64,000 nt of DNA from Pseudomonas sp. PICF141 (GTDB lineage Bacteria > Pseudomonadota > Gammaproteobacteria > Pseudomonadales > Pseudomonadaceae), in the NCBI RefSeq assembly GCF_002286815.1, contig NZ_MUNM01000024.1, positions 1 through 64,000 on the forward strand, written 5' to 3'. The notes beneath the pieces were generated by a model. It ran no database searches. It saw only the letters and a program-made list of their open reading frames with translations, and had not been told where the DNA came from. The position numbers and the translations under genes were made by a program. Numbering within the stretch: the stretch's first letter is position 1; each line of letters begins with the position of its first letter. Below, one piece after another: positions 62,664 through 64,000 of this stretch.

Positions 62664-63728
62664 ATGAGTCAATGGCCAGACACCCGCATTCTTGATTTGC
62701 TCGGGATCGAACTGCCGATCATCCAGGCTCCCATGGCCGGCGCGACGACGTCAGCCATGGTGATTGCGGTGAGCAACGCTGGCGGCCTGGGCTCGATGCC
62801 CGCCGCGATGTTGAGTATTGAGCAACTGCGTGAAGAGCTGAGGACGATTCGCCAACACACCCGGGGCCCGCTCAACGTCAATTTCTTTTGCCATCAACCT
62901 CCACTGCCCGATGAGCAACGCGCCCGGGACTGGAAGAATCTGCTGGAACCGTATTACCGGGAATTGGGTGTCGATTTCGACGCGCCGACGCCAGTGTCCA
63001 ATCGTGCACCGTTCGATCATGCAGCCTGCGAAGTCCTCGAAGAATTTCGTCCTGAAGTGGTGAGTTTTCACTTCGGCTTGCCGGCAAAGTCCCTGCTGGA
63101 TCGGGTAAAGGCTACCGGGGCGAAAATTCTCTCTTCGGCGACCACCGTCGAAGAAGCCATCTGGCTGGAACAACATGGCTGCGACGCGATCATCGCCATG
63201 GGTTACGAGGCCGGCGGTCACCGGGGGATGTTCCTCAGTGATGACCTGAGCAGCCAGGTAGGAACCTTTGCCCTGGTGCCGCAAATCGTCGATGCGGTGA
63301 ACGTGCCGGTGATTGCGGCGGGCGGGATTGGAGATGCGCGGGGCGTGGCGGCGGCTTTTCTGTTGGGTGCTTCGGCGGTCCAGGTGGGTACGGCTTATTT
63401 GTTCACGCCGGAGGCCAAGGTCAGCGCGTCTCATCACAAGGCGTTGCGCACGGCCAAGGAAAGCGAAACGGCGCTGACCAACCTGTTCACCGGGCGCCCG
63501 GCGCGCGGGATTCTCAATCGGGTGATGCGTGAACTGGGGCCGATGTGTGACAAGGCGCCGGCCTTTCCCCTGGCGGGTGGCGCGTTGATGCCGTTGCGGG
63601 CCAAAGGAGAAGCGGATTTCAGCAATCTATGGGCTGGGCAGGCGTTTACGTTGGGGGTTGAAATGACTTCGGCAGAGCTGACCCGGCGGTTGGCGGATGA
63701 GGCGCTGGCCAAATTGACTCACTGCTAA
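62664..63728 (+). CDS. Nitronate monooxygenase (2-nitropropane dioxygenase family)
   Basis: The 354-aa FMN enzyme oxidises toxic propionate-3-nitronate-type compounds. It shows LPIIQAPMAGATTSAMVIAV, SNAGGLGSMPA, LNVNFFCHQPP, AIIAMGYEAGGHRGMF (catalytic His in GGHRG) and PVIAAGGIGDARGVAAAFLL GASAVQVGTAYL. The start at 62664 follows GGAGAA; the upstream extension overlaps the spacer behind ada. It is 108 bases from ada and may or may not share its transcript. Confidence 0.92.
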   Translation: MSQWPDTRILDLLGIELPIIQAPMAGATTSAMVIAVSNAGGLGSMPAAMLSIEQLREELRTIRQHTRGPLNVNFFCHQPPLPDEQRARDWKNLLEPYYRELGVDFDAPTPVSNRAPFDHAACEVLEEFRPEVVSFHFGLPAKSLLDRVKATGAKILSSATTVEEAIWLEQHGCDAIIAMGYEAGGHRGMFLSDDLSSQVGTFALVPQIVDAVNVPVIAAGGIGDARGVAAAFLLGASAVQVGTAYLFTPEAKVSASHHKALRTAKESETALTNLFTGRPARGILNRVMRELGPMCDKAPAFPLAGGALMPLRAKGEADFSNLWAGQAFTLGVEMTSAELTRRLADEALAKLTHC

Positions 63729-63749
63729 ACATTGTGGCGAGGTTGATGA

Positions 63750-63847
63750 CTGTGGTGAGGGGGCTTGCCCCCGTTGGGTGCGAAGCGGCCCCGTAGATTT
63801 TTTGCGAGTGCTACGCACTCGAACGGGGGCAAGCCCCCTCGCCACAG
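63750..63847. repeat. Class C palindromic repeat, third copy
   Basis: TGTGGTGAGGGGGCTTGCCC with CCGTTGGGTGCGAAGCGGCC pairs with CGAACGGGGGCAAGCCCCCT CGCCACAG. A central GAGTGCTACGCACTC forms an extra small stem. Its outer right arm is the first unit of the tandem array that follows. Confidence 0.85.
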
Positions 63848-63974
63848 GCAAGCCCCCTCGCCACAGGCAAACCCCTTCACCACAGGCAAGTCCCTTCACC
63901 AGAGGCAAGCCTCTCACCAGAGAGAAGTTCCTTGATCATAAGCAAGCCTCTCTCTACAGCCCCTTCATCACAGC
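63829..63974. repeat. Decaying tandem array of a 18-19-base REP arm unit
   Basis: The unit GCAAGCCCCCTCGCCACAG occurs twice exactly (63829-63866). It then occurs with growing divergence as GCAAACCCCTTCACCACAG, GCAAGTCCCTTCACCAGAG, GCAAGCCTCTCACCAGAG, AGAAGTTCCTTGATCATA, AGCAAGCCTCTCTCTACAG and a partial CCCCTTCATCACAG. The array extends the right arm of the class C repeat. No gene is visible in 63729-64000. Confidence 0.85.
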
Positions 63975-64000
63975 TGAGCTCTTCACGCCGCTAGAAAGTT

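Noticed and set aside
1..64000. rRNA or tRNA genes
   Set aside because: Read by eye, no cloverleaf with a T-loop GGTTCGAATCC-type core or rRNA-like stretch was found; a covariance search would settle this.

Overview
The window is about 64 kb of a Pseudomonas chromosome, most likely from the P. fluorescens group. The evidence is marker genes in typical Pseudomonas form: a ptxS-kguEKTD operon, an aruH-like transaminase, a MexMN-type efflux pair with its two-component system, a TTG-started MvaU-type H-NS protein, hpd, ahpCF, gor and galU. The intergenic spaces are also packed with the palindromic REP/REPIN repeats common in this group. No rRNA, tRNA or CRISPR array was recognised. Coding density is high, codon use is GC-rich, and most spacers carry a repeat.

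Layout. 0.2-6.5 kb: AraC regulator, phosphatidylserine synthase (pssA), a TetR/DUF1348 pair, a TSUP permease, nudC and a dienoyl-CoA isomerase-like crotonase. 6.9-13.5 kb: a sensor kinase and response regulator divergent from an RND pump pair. 13.6-21.2 kb: an accessory surface-protein block, with a DUF1345 protein, an unrecognised 283-aa protein, a decayed group II intron, a classical autotransporter and a 960-aa repeat-containing protein of unknown function. 21.4-26.8 kb: the 2-ketogluconate operon, with two perfect PtxS operators. 26.9-33.5 kb: an inserted nine-gene island on the minus strand that joins a copper/silver P-type ATPase module to an AMP/thymidine-phosphorylase-like protein and a PRPP-synthetase-like protein. 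The island is flanked by a direct duplication of the kguD-aruH junction. 33.8-41 kb: aruH, a chemoreceptor, glycerate kinase, a CdaR-type regulator and an MFS permease. 41-50.5 kb: aldo/keto reductase, RarD-like permease, hpd, a DMT permease with a divergent LysR regulator, a CSS-EAL phosphodiesterase, mvaU, a DUF4946 protein and glyoxalase I. 50.6-57.5 kb: ahpF, ahpC, a tyrosine recombinase divergent from a KfrA-like coiled-coil protein, gor and galU. 57.7-64 kb: small lipoproteins and conserved small proteins, then a repair cluster (2OG oxygenase, alkB, ada), a nitronate monooxygenase and a decaying tandem array.

How the genes work together. The kgu genes take up 2-ketogluconate, phosphorylate it and reduce it to 6-phosphogluconate under PtxS control. 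Glycerate kinase, CdaR and the MFS permease look like a sugar-diacid/glycerate unit. ahpCF, gor and gloA handle peroxide, glutathione and methylglyoxal stress. The 2OG oxygenase, alkB and ada form an alkylation-damage cluster in which the Ada sensor domain has lost most of its zinc ligands.

The least explained parts are the 7-kb island with duplicated ends, the accessory block at 14.4-21.2 kb, and the recombinase/KfrA pair with three dyads in or near its shared promoter.
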